Under the pieces are notes generated by a model. That model worked only from the letters and a program-made list of their open reading frames with translations, ran no database searches and was not told where the DNA came from. From positions 3,596,001-3,660,000 of the forward strand of contig JACCLO010000002.1 in the NCBI GenBank assembly GCA_029448655.1: a stretch of 64,000 bases of DNA. Direction: 5' to 3'. Position numbers and translations under genes: made by a program. The stretch comes from Wolfiporia cocos. Its lineage: Eukaryota; Basidiomycota; Agaricomycetes; Polyporales; Phaeolaceae. Positions 12,776 to 26,473 of the stretch are shown piece by piece. Within the stretch, counting starts at the first letter, position 1. Each line of letters starts with the position of its first letter.

Positions 12776-14063
12776 CGACTTTGCCTCGTCTCGGCTCACA
12801 GGAGATTGAGAAAGATGTGATCTGAGATTGATCCGGCCCCGCTCATCTCAGCGGTGGTCAGCCCCAGGTACTTTGACACCTGCACTCCCCCGGATTACGA
12901 TGGCTGGTCTTCACGGGTAATTTGTCGACCAGATCAGGCAAGTCCGACTACCACTTACTACTGTGATCCATCGTTCCGATCACGGGCCGCGTATGCTCCA
13001 TCGCAGTGGAATTTCACACTTCTGGGCTCAGAACCATTAGATTGGGTAGTTACAGGTCCACGCTCTACATTCGGTCAGGTTTCTGAATCTGAAGCAGAGC
13101 TACGTGAGTTGCGCGAAGCTCATCCGCACTTAGAATCAGAGTATTCGGCGACATTCCGATTTTCCCTGCGCTGTTTCAACGTAAACATATACGTTAACGA
13201 CCATTTTCTATGACGTGATTTGTGCGGGGTATATCCTACCAATCGCATCTGTTTTACTCTTGGTAGGAACCAGGCCCGACCGTCCAACAGGCCTTCTCAG
13301 TCACCGAGGGTGGGAGCTGTCCCACGACTGGAACATTAATGTGTCGGAATCGCGGTGTTTATTGCAGCATCGGAAGTCTAGGCATCGACACAGCTCCTCG
13401 CCTGCTGCATGTCTAGGCGATGTGGTGACAATTTCAAGCACCGAGGCCGCAAGTGGCTCATCGCTAGGCTGGAGTGTTCTTCGCCCTCTTCGTGCTCCCT
13501 TTGTGATTCTCGCGCATGGGCCGAATTCTAGCTTATGAGCGTATCATGTTGTCAATTTAGAGAAGCAACCAGCTGGATGTCTCATCCGATTTATAGGATA
13601 CATATCGGCTAGACTCAGGCCGCATGACCAGTTTCTTTCCTCACATGCATCGCATGCCACAAACGGGGATATAGATAATCACTACATTATGGCCGGATAC
13701 CAGACCTTGCGCATGCTTGACTGACAACACTACATTGATGCAGATGATATTGATCGCGATATCAACGACCCATCGGCACGCTACACTGCGAAAACCAACT
13801 TGTTCTGTTCATTAGTATTGTTGCCGAGCATAGAAATCGTCTCCTGAAACGCTTGATCATGAGAATCGGAAGGCAGACTTCCTGCAGCTGATGCCGTAAG
13901 TTCCTGAATTGTGTGGCGCAAAGTCTCACAATGGTATATTGCACCGAACACAAGCTACATGGTCCGTATTGCCTTTGATTGATATAATCGTACAGGAGTG
14001 GGTATACGCGATAACGAAGTCGCATGACGCGGTTTTGGAGGATCGGCGAGCCATACCAATCCT
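12776..14063. other. Intergenic region
   Basis: About 1.3 kb with no convincing gene. The one longer frame (about 12854-13213) has no ATG near its start and no recognisable content. Confidence 0.5.
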
Positions 14064-16713
14064 CTAATGTTGAATGCTCGCTTCGTTGGCGAGCACCATA
14101 TCAGAACTTTGCATAAACGTGCTGCCGGTTTTCTCTTGACGGCTCGAATCGTCCGACTCACTTGAAAGATTGCGCGTACACAAGGTAATCTTGTGGAACA
14201 ATGTGTCAACGAGAGCTTCGGGCGATAACCCACAATGGCAGCGCTTACCAAAGCGGCCACCGCTAAGCAGGGACAGCAGACGGCCCATATGGTCTGTTCA
14301 CACACATGAATGTCAGCGCACAAGCCGTGTGTGTGTACGTTATGCTGCCGCACGTACTCGTATTGATAGTGACACTGCATTTACGATCTCGGACGTTAAA
14401 TTGGGGAAACGTGAGGCATTGGCAGAGTGAAGATTTGCTAGGACAGTCGAAGCAGGGATTCCCTTTGGCAGAGTTTGAGACAGGCGACTATCGAAGATCG
14501 CGCCCGCGATTGTCTGAAGTTTTTGTGATCAGTGCATTGACATATGGGGATGGATAAATAGAGAACGTACTAGGCCTACAGTAGCTCCCGTGAACCGGAC
14601 AAGGAAAAACGCACTTGTTCCTGACGCTGTATCTTTGCGCCGTAACGCTCTCGTAAAGACCTGATACGGCGCATGGAATAGCATGCCAATTCCAATGCCG
14701 GCTATCAGAGGATACACAGATCGTAGCGCAGGCGTAGTCGATGTATTCAATAAAGTCATGACGCCTATTTGCGTTCGGTTAATAAACGTGTCAGGTGTGA
14801 ACGCGCCGAGCTCACCGAAGCCAAGAGTTGCAATGAAAAGGCCGACAAACATGACAGCTCTTTGACCGCTGGTATCTGCGTGTTGCTTCTGCCAATAGCC
14901 AATGAACCATGCGGCTGTGAAGGCGAAACATGAGCAAAGCGCCAAGGGCCCTACCCCAAAAGCAATACGAACTTGGCATGGAGGCTAACGAGGAGCCGAG
15001 GGAGTACGGAAGCATCTTGATACCAGATTGCAGCGGCGTCAAATTCTCAACCGCCTAACGGAATCCCGACTGTGAATCTCACAGTCTTTTGATCGGCAAA
15101 CTAGAGGCCGCTTACCTGGAAAAATAGTGCTAAATAGAACGTTCCGGCGTTGAATGCGAAGTTGTGTAGGAATATCACCACCAGAACAATGACTGCACAA
15201 CATGGTCAGCCGCAGTCAACGCAATATCAGAATAAGTCGACGTACTGATCGTCGGATCCTTGAAAATTGCGAGAGGGAACAGAGCATCACGTTTGGTCCT
15301 AACTTCGTAGAAGCCTGCGCAGATTAAGATTATGAGCCCCAAGACAATTAAGGAGATCGTCGGCGGTGTGCGCCCTATTCATGATCAGTGCGACGCATGC
15401 AACGCGATAATGATGAGAACTTACAACCAATCGCGGTTGCAACGTTGAAGCCAATCACGATGCAGCTGCTTCCTCCCATGAACAGGAAGCTGCCTCTCGG
15501 TAAGCTTGCGAACCCTTCTAAACGGTCCTGAGACTCACAGGCCTAAGAAGTCGAACGTCTGCAAGAACGTGCGCCACGAGACGCCCTGAAGGTAACCAAG
15601 CTTGACATGACGCAGGGAAAGCCACAGGACAAGGGTTGCCGCGGCACATATGGGGAGATTCAGGAAGACTACCGGAGTCCAATCAGTAATGTCCCTCACG
15701 TAACACTACTTTAGAGATTGCACTTACACGCCCATCTCCAGCTTAGGACACCCGACTGCTCTATTGACGTGGGTCAGCTGAGTTCATTTGAATCTCTACA
15801 TTCGAGAGACGGACCACTAAAAGCTCCACCGAGGATAGGGCCCGCGATTGCAGAGCATGCCCAAGTGACGCTGAGGGCTTGTGACCATTTCGCTTGATTC
15901 TGGGCATCTACAATTTCCGAGGTAATGGTCCAAACGGAACTGACGATGCCACCGCCACCTATACCGCCAATTGCACGGGCTATGATGAGCCATTGAATAC
16001 TCTGAAGCAAACTCAGGGTAAATTGGGAAGACAGCAAAGTGATATGTTTACCTGTGCCGTGCCGCAAAGCGCTGATCCAGCTGCAAAGATGAAAATGCTG
16101 CCGTACAGGACTGTCTGACGAGGAAATGGGCGTCAGAAGGTGACTATCGAGCTCTCAGCAATACAGCGAACCGTTCGGCCAATCAGATCCGAGACTTTGC
16201 CGTACAGGGGTTGAAAGGCAGTCTGCGTGAGCATGTACGTAACCGACACCCATGTGTATTGGGTTGAAGATGCTCCGAAACGTTTTACTATTGTGGGGAG
16301 GATGGTTGAGACGATGGTCTATTACGACATAAAGGTGAGCTTGTTTACTGTGTTCGCAAACACCCGACATACTGCGTCTGTTGTTGCGAGGAACAGAGTC
16401 AGGGCAGCGCTGAGGTGCACCACTCGTAAGTAGGATTGATACGATGAATGGTTGCTCTCACTGACCCTATATGAGCAAAAAGAAGTCTTGTAGTGGACGG
16501 TCGCACTTCCTCTTGCGTGCATGCGACCAATGTTGATGTCGAATCAAGCTTCGGGGGATCATGATGTGAGATGATATGGCTACTCCGCAAAGTTGCGGTA
16601 GAGGATGTGAGATCGTCGCGAAGCTGTGCCTGTTCTGGGGCAACCAGCGGGGTACAATCAACGCCACGATCGGGGAGCTTTTGCTGATCAGACCCGGCGA
16701 CAGTGGGTGACAT
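14064..16713 (-). CDS. MFS drug/solute exporter, DHA2 (14-TM) family
   Basis: A membrane transporter of the major facilitator superfamily, of the drug:H+ antiporter-2 type that includes fungal multidrug exporters and vacuolar basic amino acid transporters. About a dozen exons on the minus strand join in frame. After a hydrophilic 70-residue N-terminus, TM1 carries the ATTDATIVSTILPTI pattern, followed by the loop motif YGKVSDLIGR (motif A) and the GGIGGGGI and GPILGGAF glycine motifs of the DHA family. Later segments include SGVLSWRWAFFLNLP (motif D-like) and NLTPLQSGIKMLPYSLG, both typical of DHA2. Three of its introns begin GTYCGY (donors at 16171, 15814 and 14972) and the first begins GTCAGT. 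With these spliced the protein is intact; read unspliced it looks broken. The start is the ATG at 16713. Substrate is unknown, and no biosynthetic cluster lies next to it. Confidence 0.85.
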
Positions 16714-17673
16714 CGTTTCGATAGTGGACCGCTCGACGGAGGCGGATATCAACACGAGGGCAGAGGAGTGTGGAGGCGTACATGTTCGGGAGACTTGAGG
16801 ATTTTATACTGGCGGTGGAGCACAGTCCTCTGAGTGCCATGATCTCGTGTTCTCTTGAGAAACGTCATGAACAGACGTATTCGAGGAAGGCGAGTAACAT
16901 CCCGTTTCTTCAAAAATTCGAGATAGAGATCGAGATGCGTTTCAATGGACCAGCGTACTGGGGAGTGCTGAAGCGATCTCTGTTAGCCTTTGCACCCTCG
17001 TTGTCGGAGATAGTGAAAGCCTAGACTCGAAGATCCAATAACCCACGACGAGGGAGAAGGTGATTGGAAAGAGACAACCTCCGTGTTCTGCTCAATTGGT
17101 GGATCCCGCCTCTCCAACGGCCCTAAGCTCCAGGCACCGTCATCGGAAAGCCATACCTGTGACCCGGCAGCCTTCTGTACAGGCAGAAGGGTGACCGCGA
17201 CCCGGCAGCCTTCGACGACATCTTACGTAGCAGGAGGATTGTTCTGACGCATTGTCAGTGCGGAATAGCCTGAAAGGTGATCAGAAGACGAGCGGCACCG
17301 GGACGGGGAACCTGGGGCTGAGAACCCGAAGAGAACGGTTGACCTTATCGCACGTGTATCTCGAGCAACGGCCGGCAACTATTTCTTGAGTTTAATGTGC
17401 AGCAGCGAACTCAAACAATAAAATACCCGTGATCGGGAATGTTCTGCGTTCGGCTTCAAAGACTTGCAAATCAGAAGCAATTACAACTTTCAATACAGCG
17501 CCCTGATGGGCAAATTATGGCACCAGGCTTTAGAGTAACAGGGTGCAGTACGTACACATAAGCATTGAGGATTTACTAATGCTAACGCCAACCGGGCGAT
17601 TTACAATGCTCTATCCAATTCTGTCCATTAGATACGACATCCTCGCAGCAACGCCGCTAGCCGCCGCGCGAGG
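16714..17673. other. Intergenic region
   Basis: Promoter side of the MFS gene and 3' side of the DnaJ gene. Apart from the short repeat at 17161-17213 I see nothing distinctive. Confidence 0.5.
17161..17213. repeat. Short direct repeat plus hairpin
   Basis: The 15-mer GACCCGGCAGCCTTC occurs at 17161-17175 and again at 17199-17213. Between them, CCTTCTG and CAGAAGG (17171-17190) form a perfect 7-bp stem with a 6-nt loop. No function can be assigned. Confidence 0.6.
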
Positions 17674-17808
17674 CTACGCAGCGGCCTTGCGTTTTTCTCG
17701 TTCGGCGTCGTCCTGGCGTGATAATTTTTCCGTCTCTTCTTGCCTGAGTTCATCTGCAGCACCGGAACATTCATCCGCGGACAATTGAGACGAAACAAGC
17801 ATGAGAAA

Positions 17809-19587
17809 TCAAAAACCTATGAGTTCTCTGATTCGATTCCATGCGCGAGACGCCCAGCTACCTGGGGATGTAGAATCATGAACAGAAGAAATCGTACCAT
17901 TTTCAGAAGTTTCTGGAGTAGTCGCCGTCTTGCCAGATGATGTACTCCGCGGTTCATTTGTCCGGCCTTCCACATCGTCCGCGTATTGTTGCAAGATTTG
18001 ACGTTGCCGATCAGTGAGTGATCTGATAGAGCATAAGGAGTTAGCACGCCGACGGTTGAATACATGACGCGTACCGAGGGAGCTGCACTGTGAACGTGAC
18101 AAATAGGTCTCCCTTGCCATCTTTGTACACGGACGGAGCACCGCGGCCTTTAAGGACCATCTCCTCCCCGTGTTGCGTTCCTCCTGGTACCCGTACGTCC
18201 ACGTCTCTGTCAAGGGTAGGTACGCGGACCCTTCCGCCTAGGAGAGCGGTGTGCAAGGGTATACGTGCTTCATAGTGTAGATTAGGACCTTGTCGTCGGA
18301 ACTGCTTGGAAGATGCGACGTTGACTCTGACAAGGAGGTCTCCTGGGCGACCTTTACCGGATACCGGCGCGTCGCCGGCGTTCGGTACTCGTATTGTCAT
18401 ACCATCCTCCACCCCTGAGCAGGATATCGTAAGAGTTGCGTACGATCGTGAACATGCTCCTCACCTGCGGGGATCTCGACCTTCACATTCTTTCTAACCC
18501 TAACTTGGCCTACGCCGCCACAACTGCCGCACTGGGACCCGCGCGGTACAGTAGACCCTGTCCCGTGACAGGTCTGGCAAGTACTTGCCATTTGGAAACC
18601 GCCATCGATAACAAATGTCCGCGTGCCTTGCCCCCCACAAGACGTACATGTTGATCGTTTGGCACCGGCTTTCAGCCCAGTTCCAGAGCACGTCGAACAG
18701 TTCTCAACAGGAGTCACGTTAATCGTTTTCGAAGTGCCTTTGCACGCTTCCATAAACGTAACACCAATGCTTGCCTCCAGATCGCTTCCGTGCATGTCGG
18801 CGGCGAAACCGGCTCCTCGTGTCCGTCCTCTTCCGCCTGAGAATGCGCCAAAGAGCTGCTCGAACAGGTCCGCCTGTCCGCGACCGCCCATACCTGCGCC
18901 GAACGCGCCGGTGAAGTCCTGGAAGCCGGAGAAGCCACCCGAGCTAAACGGGTTTCCTCTAGCAAAAGCGTCCGGATCGAAGCCAGGTTGTTGGGACGCG
19001 GCTCCGTATTGATCATACGCCGCTCGTTTCTTCTCGTCTTTTAGTATCTGAATATCAAACACGTATTAGCGACAAGCATATATAGGATAGACTGAAACGA
19101 GACGTACATCGTACGCTTCTTGAATTTCCACGAATTTCTCTTGGGCATTCTTGTCAGGGTTTGTATCGGGATGATACTTGCGGGCCAGCTGAACGGAAAG
19201 TTTGGCGATAGCGTGGAGAAACATCAGAAGATACACTCACGGAAAAATACACCTTCTTGATCTCGGCCGGGCTAGCATCCTTCTTAACACCCAAAACCTC
19301 ATAGGGACTCTTCGGAGCAGAATGAGGGGCCGAGGCATGAAAAGCGCGCTGTGAATGGTGTGCCGTCAATACATAATCTCAGCGTAATGCATACCCCTAA
19401 CGACCTGCTTCCCAAGACGACTAAATGAAGACAGTAGTGGTGATGAGTGTCGTGCAGTGCGGGATGAGTTCCTGCATGTATGAAGGCAACTCGAGAATGC
19501 CCGAGTACCAATTCCAGGTAGCGTTGACGAGCACGAGTAGAAGGACACAAACGAGAGCACTCTCGCGGAAGACAACCGAGCAGGCAT
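17809..19587 (-). CDS. MDJ1: Mitochondrial DnaJ (type I Hsp40) co-chaperone, Mdj1-like
   Basis: A full type I J-protein that stimulates the ATPase of mitochondrial Hsp70 and holds unfolded matrix proteins. The N-terminus is rich in Arg and Ser without acidic residues, ending in RAFHAS, a likely presequence cleavage region. The J-domain starts [18 protein letters not shown], and the invariant HPD lies at the start of the following exon. A Gly/Phe-rich linker follows, then four zinc motifs ([32 protein letters not shown]), all complete, and the C-terminal substrate-binding domain. Six or more exons join in frame. The splice after the presequence is uncertain: in-frame joining needs a GTCGTT donor. 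The stop used is the first one after RELIGF; an extra charged exon ending at 17674 may continue the protein. The ATG at 19587 is the first in the frame. Confidence 0.87.
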
Positions 19588-20100
19588 TAGGAGTCTAAGC
19601 AGAACAGACAAGAGTCAAGCAGCGCCAGTCCTCTGTGCGACTTAGACGTGAAGGTCACGAATCACAAATTTACGCGGCGTTTTCACGGTCACATGATCGT
19701 TTCCAGAGCTTTCCCGAATCTTTCCGCACTGCGTTGTGGCGGGCGGAAGCAAAAAACGAACTCGAGGTACCAGACTTACAATGCAGAGCTCGAGATGAGC
19801 TGGTTACGTAGATAAATTCATGCAGCTTATACGTTGCGTATACACTGCACAAATGGGCCTTCCCTTGCAGCCACTCGCCAGTGAAGCACAAAAGAACATT
19901 AGGAACTTGTGCAGTACATCGTTTTATTAGAGTCTACTGCTCAGTCAGCTGTGCCATTGGCGCACATAATGTCATAGTGGACTGATTGCAGTTCGGTGGA
20001 AGAGCAGATTAAAAAAGCCTAATTGCAATCGTCCATTGATCTACCTACGCTCGTGGTCGGGCAGCGACACATGCACAGATGTTGGGTACATACCACAACT
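19588..20100. other. Intergenic region
   Basis: Promoter side of the DnaJ gene and the 3' side of the SET gene, both on the minus strand. I see no gene, repeat or clear motif here. Confidence 0.5.
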
Positions 20101-20544
20101 TCACCCGGTCGCCGAAGTTCCTTCGGATCGAGCTCGCCACCACGATTTACCGTATGAGACGAGGATCTCGTCGCCCTTTTTGATGAACTCGCTGCCGCTA
20201 ACAACGCTCATCCGAAGCTCGCCCGCCATAGTCCGCTCCTCGAATGCAGCATTTGGCTTCGGTTTAATGCCTCTGTAGTCGTTGACAAATCTTGCTTCGT
20301 TCCCCATTGCACGCGCATCCACACCAACACTTATGCCGTTCTGCGTGCGGTAGAGAGACAGATCATAATCGGACTCAGGTCTGTCGTCGCAGTGCACCTC
20401 CCCTGCGTAATCCAGTATGTGTGTACGGGGAGGGATTTTCTTTGCAGCAAATAGCCCATACTGCCCATTTGCTGGATGGGTGGGGTCGGATATGAGTCTG
20501 ATCGCCACTAGAGATCGGCTCGAGCATCCGCCGTCCTCGGACAT
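20101..20544 (-). CDS. Small SET-domain protein (putative lysine methyltransferase)
   Basis: A single-exon gene of 147 aa that is almost entirely a SET domain. Seen in order are the N-terminal strand with GQYGLFAAKKIPPRT, the central DYDLSLYR segment, the core motif GNEARFVNDYRG (equivalent of the NHxxxPN region) and the C-terminal EILVSYGKSWW. SET domains transfer methyl groups from S-adenosylmethionine to lysines. In this compact fungal subfamily the target is unknown and there is no pre-SET or post-SET cysteine cluster, so a non-histone target or altered chemistry is possible. The ATG at 20544 is the first in the frame. It is divergent from casein kinase 2 alpha, sharing a 218-bp promoter with a striking palindrome. 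Confidence 0.8.
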   Translation of the reverse strand: MSEDGGCSSRSLVAIRLISDPTHPANGQYGLFAAKKIPPRTHILDYAGEVHCDDRPESDYDLSLYRTQNGISVGVDARAMGNEARFVNDYRGIKPKPNAAFEERTMAGELRMSVVSGSEFIKKGDEILVSYGKSWWRARSEGTSATG

Positions 20545-20592
20545 GGCAGAGGATTGAGGGCAGATCTGAAAGGTCCCCGCGAATGCCACACA

Positions 20593-20635
20593 GCTCAAGC
20601 GCTCAAGCGCTCAACGTACGCTCAAGCGCTTGAGC
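20593..20635. promoter_or_regulatory. GCTCAAGC repeats and 16-bp palindrome in a shared promoter
   Basis: The octamer GCTCAAGC occurs back to back at 20593-20600 and 20601-20608, then a partial GCTCAAC at 20609-20615. A fourth copy at 20620 extends into the perfect 16-bp palindrome GCTCAAGCGCTTGAGC (20620-20635). The cluster lies between the divergent starts of the SET gene and CK2 alpha, so it is a good candidate for a dimeric transcription factor site controlling one or both. No factor is known to me for it. Confidence 0.6.
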
Positions 20636-20762
20636 CATTCGTGTTTTATAGGCGCCGGAGTGGTTCCTGCACTGGACCGATTGACTGTCTTCTTCTGGCC
20701 GACTGTATCTAGCGACTGCTTACACTGCTTTACCGAAGACAATCTCACAGTGACCGCGAGAG

Positions 20763-22165
20763 ATGGGACGACCAGCCACGAAGTCTGTCGCTCGCGTCTA
20801 CGCGGACGTCAATGCTAAACTCGGCCCTTCATGGCATGAATATGGTAGGTTCTTGTGCTACTGGACTGATTGCATTCCCAACCTCAACACGTAGAAGACA
20901 ACCTACAGGTGCAATGGGGCTCACAAGACCACTACGAGATCGTGCGCAAAGTGGGACGAGGCAAATACTCCGAGGTATGTGTCTTGTCTCGTCGGAGTTG
21001 AGCGTTACACATGAGATGGGCAGGTATTCGAAGGCATCAACATCGTCAATGACGAGAAGTGTATTATCAAGGTGCTGAAGCCTGTCAAAAAGAAGAAGAT
21101 CAAGCGAGAAATCAAAATCCTGCAAAATCTAGCCGGAGGTCCCAATATCGTGGCCCTGCTTGATGTCGTCCGCGATCCTTCGTCCAAGATCCCCAGTCTC
21201 GTCACAGAATATGTTCACAACGTCGACTTCAAAGTTCTATACCCCCGCTTTGCAGACTACGATGTGCGATTCTACATGCTTGAGCTGCTTAAGGTGCGAG
21301 ATACGCATCTTTTCTCTGATGGTTCGAGATGCTAAAAGAATCAGGCCTTGGACTTTTGCCATTCTAAAGGTATTATGCACCGAGACGTGAAACCGCACAA
21401 TGTCATGATTGACCATGAGAGACGGAAGGTATGTGTTCGCATCTACAGAGTTTTATCCGACAGCTGACTTGCTCCCTGTCTATAGCTGCGTCTCATTGAC
21501 TGGGGCTTGGCAGAGTTCTACCATCCAAAGACGGAATACAATGTACGCGTTGCGTCGCGGTACTTCAAGGGTCCAGAGCTGCTGGTAGACTTCCAGGAGT
21601 ACGACTACAGTCTCGATATGTGGAGCTACGGCTGCATGTTCGCGTCGATGGTACGTACGCGACACATCTCGACACATTCGAGTCTCAATTGTTCCATTCA
21701 GATCTTCCGCAAGGAGCCGTTCTTCCACGGACACGACAATTATGACCAATTAGTGAAGATTGCGAAAGTATTGGGCACTGAGGGCCTGTACCAATACATC
21801 GAGAAATACAACATCGCACTTGACCCACAATACGATGAGTCGCTCGGAAAGTAAGCCGGCCACGTTGTTCCCTCGCGTTGGCAATGTCCGACACTACTCA
21901 CGCTCCTTAGTTACGCGAAGAAGCCCTGGTCGAGATTCATTACGTCGGAAAACCAGCGATATATATCAAATGAAGCCATCGACTTTCTGGACAAACTTTT
22001 GCGTTACGATCACCAGGAGCGTCTCACTGCACGCGAGGCGCAGGGGCACCCATACTTCGGTATGATACCTTGCCGCATGTTCCGGTGTCTTCTAACATGC
22101 ATTTCCCAGACCCTGTGAGAAACACCAATGTGCACGAAGGCGATAGCGAAGGTTCTGCAGCATAA
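20763..22165 (+). CDS. CKA1: Casein kinase 2 catalytic subunit alpha
   Basis: A constitutively active Ser/Thr kinase that pairs with the beta regulatory subunit and phosphorylates acidic sites in many nuclear and cytoplasmic proteins. Eight exons (20763-20844, 20895-20974, 21024-21293, 21345-21428, 21486-21650, 21702-21850, 21911-22059, 22110-22165) join to exactly 344 aa, close to the family's usual catalytic core. Visible landmarks are the glycine loop [11 protein letters not shown], the basic cluster [12 protein letters not shown] that is specific to CK2 alpha, the catalytic loop [12 protein letters not shown], the DWG metal-binding motif that replaces DFG in CK2 ([11 protein letters not shown]), and [13 protein letters not shown]. 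All catalytic residues are present. The C-terminus is short and ends after an acidic/serine stretch. Introns are 48-60 nt with canonical ends. Confidence 0.96.
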
Positions 22166-22947
22166 CAGATAGACATATCTAGGCACCCCATGACCCCAGG
22201 CCAAGTCCCACCAGCTATCGTTTATTTAGACCGCTGTTATGTCGGACACGCTCCGGAACAGCTGCTGTTATCACTACACTGGTTTGCATTGTCATTTCAG
22301 ACAACCCCCGAGCGCGTGATGGCGGATACGGAACGCGACAGATTGTGACGCCGCCGCAGAGTCCGAGCCACCATGCGCTTGTAAGTACTGAATTAGCTAG
22401 TTACCGTAAAGTATGGATGATTATGGAGATAATCAGCGGCGACCAAGTGTGCACTATCCACGTGGTAATCGCCCCGTATGCGTATGCATTCTCGACAGGC
22501 GTCAATGCATAATCGAGATTAAAGAAGTTCCCCCACCTGGAAGCAAGATTGTTAAGGGACACTCACTCAAACCTGCAAGGTTCCCACCCGAAGCCCTACA
22601 GATTAGGCTTGTGAACCATATGCTGCCTGCGCACTAAGATTACACCTGTGCGTGCATCAATCGTTTTTGTGCGTGCAATGCGCCGAGACAGTCGCTCTGC
22701 CGCATGCTGGGAGCAGTCACACACCGCATGGCCTCGGGTGATATGCCTCAACGTCGCTGTGCGTATCAGCTTGCGGCGATTCCAGGAGAGCTTCTCAGCT
22801 CGCGTGTGCAGGCACATTTTTATAGAACCGCAGGGTTACCCGCTGTGGGCGGCACGGCTAGGTGTATAAAAGCTGCTGTGCAGCTCGTTTGACTGCATCG
22901 GGTTGGCCGTGCAGATCAACGCTTACCACCCTCACCGGTCAATCATC
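22166..22947 (+). other. Intergenic region and chitinase promoter
   Basis: This holds the CK2 alpha 3' UTR and the chitinase promoter. No gene is visible. The only clear signal is the TATA box listed separately. Confidence 0.55.
22865..22872 (+). promoter_or_regulatory. TATA box of the chitinase gene
   Basis: TATAAAAG lies 76 nt before the start codon. Clear TATA boxes are uncommon in this window, and one here fits a regulated, secreted-enzyme gene. Assigned from sequence and spacing. Confidence 0.6.
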
Positions 22948-25345
<2,398 letters not shown>

Positions 25346-26473
25346 CAGCGCGGGCTATCTATTCACGCTATTTACGACGCGCGGGCGCCGATGACTGATC
25401 TGCCTCCGCTGTGGCAGTGGCGGCGTGTGCTGGGCCCCGCGCCCACGGTTGTTTATGACTTTAAGCTAACGGTTTCGGGCTGTCTTTTCTCACCTGCGGT
25501 CTTGTGCGTGCCGTGCGGTGTTACGCCGGCCGGCGTGCGCTGGGGCGCGTATCCGTCCCTGGCGTCTCGCGGCGCGGCGCTCTCGATGTATACTCTGAAT
25601 GAATGTTTGAATGCGGGAGTTAGAAGGGTTGTTCTCGACGCATCTGTACAATTGTATTATCCGCGCTGCTGGCGTCGGTCGTGTTGTAGACGTCGCCGCC
25701 GTCACGGAGCGAATCCAGAAATGCAATTCGTGCCTGCTTGGCGGCTGTTTAGACGTCCAGATGTCCATGTCCTGTGCCTCTCTCCCTCCGGATCCCTGAC
25801 CTCTCTCCCTCCCTGAGTGTGAACGGCCGCGGCAGCGCCAACCGCCACAGAAAGCTCCCTTCGCCTTCGCCTTGGCGAGTGCATTCCGAGGGTTCCGATG
25901 CGACGGCCGACGTGCCGCCGCACCACAAAAATAAAGCGGGCATGCGCACGGGCCCCGCGACGCGCCGTTCTGGCGTCCAACGTGCCCCAGGCCCGCGGGC
26001 TTCGCGCAGGACGAGCGCACTTGGCACGAAGCCCGTGAGCAGCGAGATGCCCGAGAGGCGCCCGCGGACATGCGTCTCGTCGCTGGCTGCCCCGCATGGG
26101 CATTCCTTCCCCGGGCGCCGTCGCACACATGTGCTAGGGTCGTCGCGGGCATCCCTTCTCGCTCACGTTCTTGGACGCCCCGCACGCTGATAGGCCGGCG
26201 TCTGCGAGGCAGCAACTCGGCACCGAGTGCAAATGAATGCGGTTCGTGCACGTCGCGCGACGATCATCTGCGTGCGTATGTGCATGGCGAGAATGCCAAT
26301 AGTCATTATGGCGGGCGGGGACTAGTAGAAACAGAGCGTAGGCGATACGTTGCGGACATAATGATACGCACACATGCGGGATGCAGACTACACTACAATG
26401 CGAGACCGGTGCGACGACGATACACAGCAATGACGACACGGGGACCCTGGAGAGCGGGGGCGGGGCGGGCCCG
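25346..26473. other. Convergent intergenic region, GC-rich
   Basis: About 1.1 kb between the stop codons of the chitinase (+) and the unrecognised gene (-). The long open frames here reflect high GC content and have no domain. The transcripts' 3' UTRs must end here. Confidence 0.5.

Noticed and set aside
12854..13213. 119-codon plus-strand open frame
   Set aside because: No ATG near the start and no recognisable content; not joined to the small two-exon candidate in frame.
14941..15010. Frameshift in the MFS gene near the ALCSCFAF segment
   Set aside because: Splicing a GTTCGT-to-ACAG intron restores the family pattern SLASMP-TAWFIGYW, so the gene is not broken here.
25490..26251. 253-codon minus-strand open frame downstream of the chitinase
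   Set aside because: GC-rich region with several overlapping open frames on both strands; Arg/Ala/Pro-rich product with no domain and no preferred frame.
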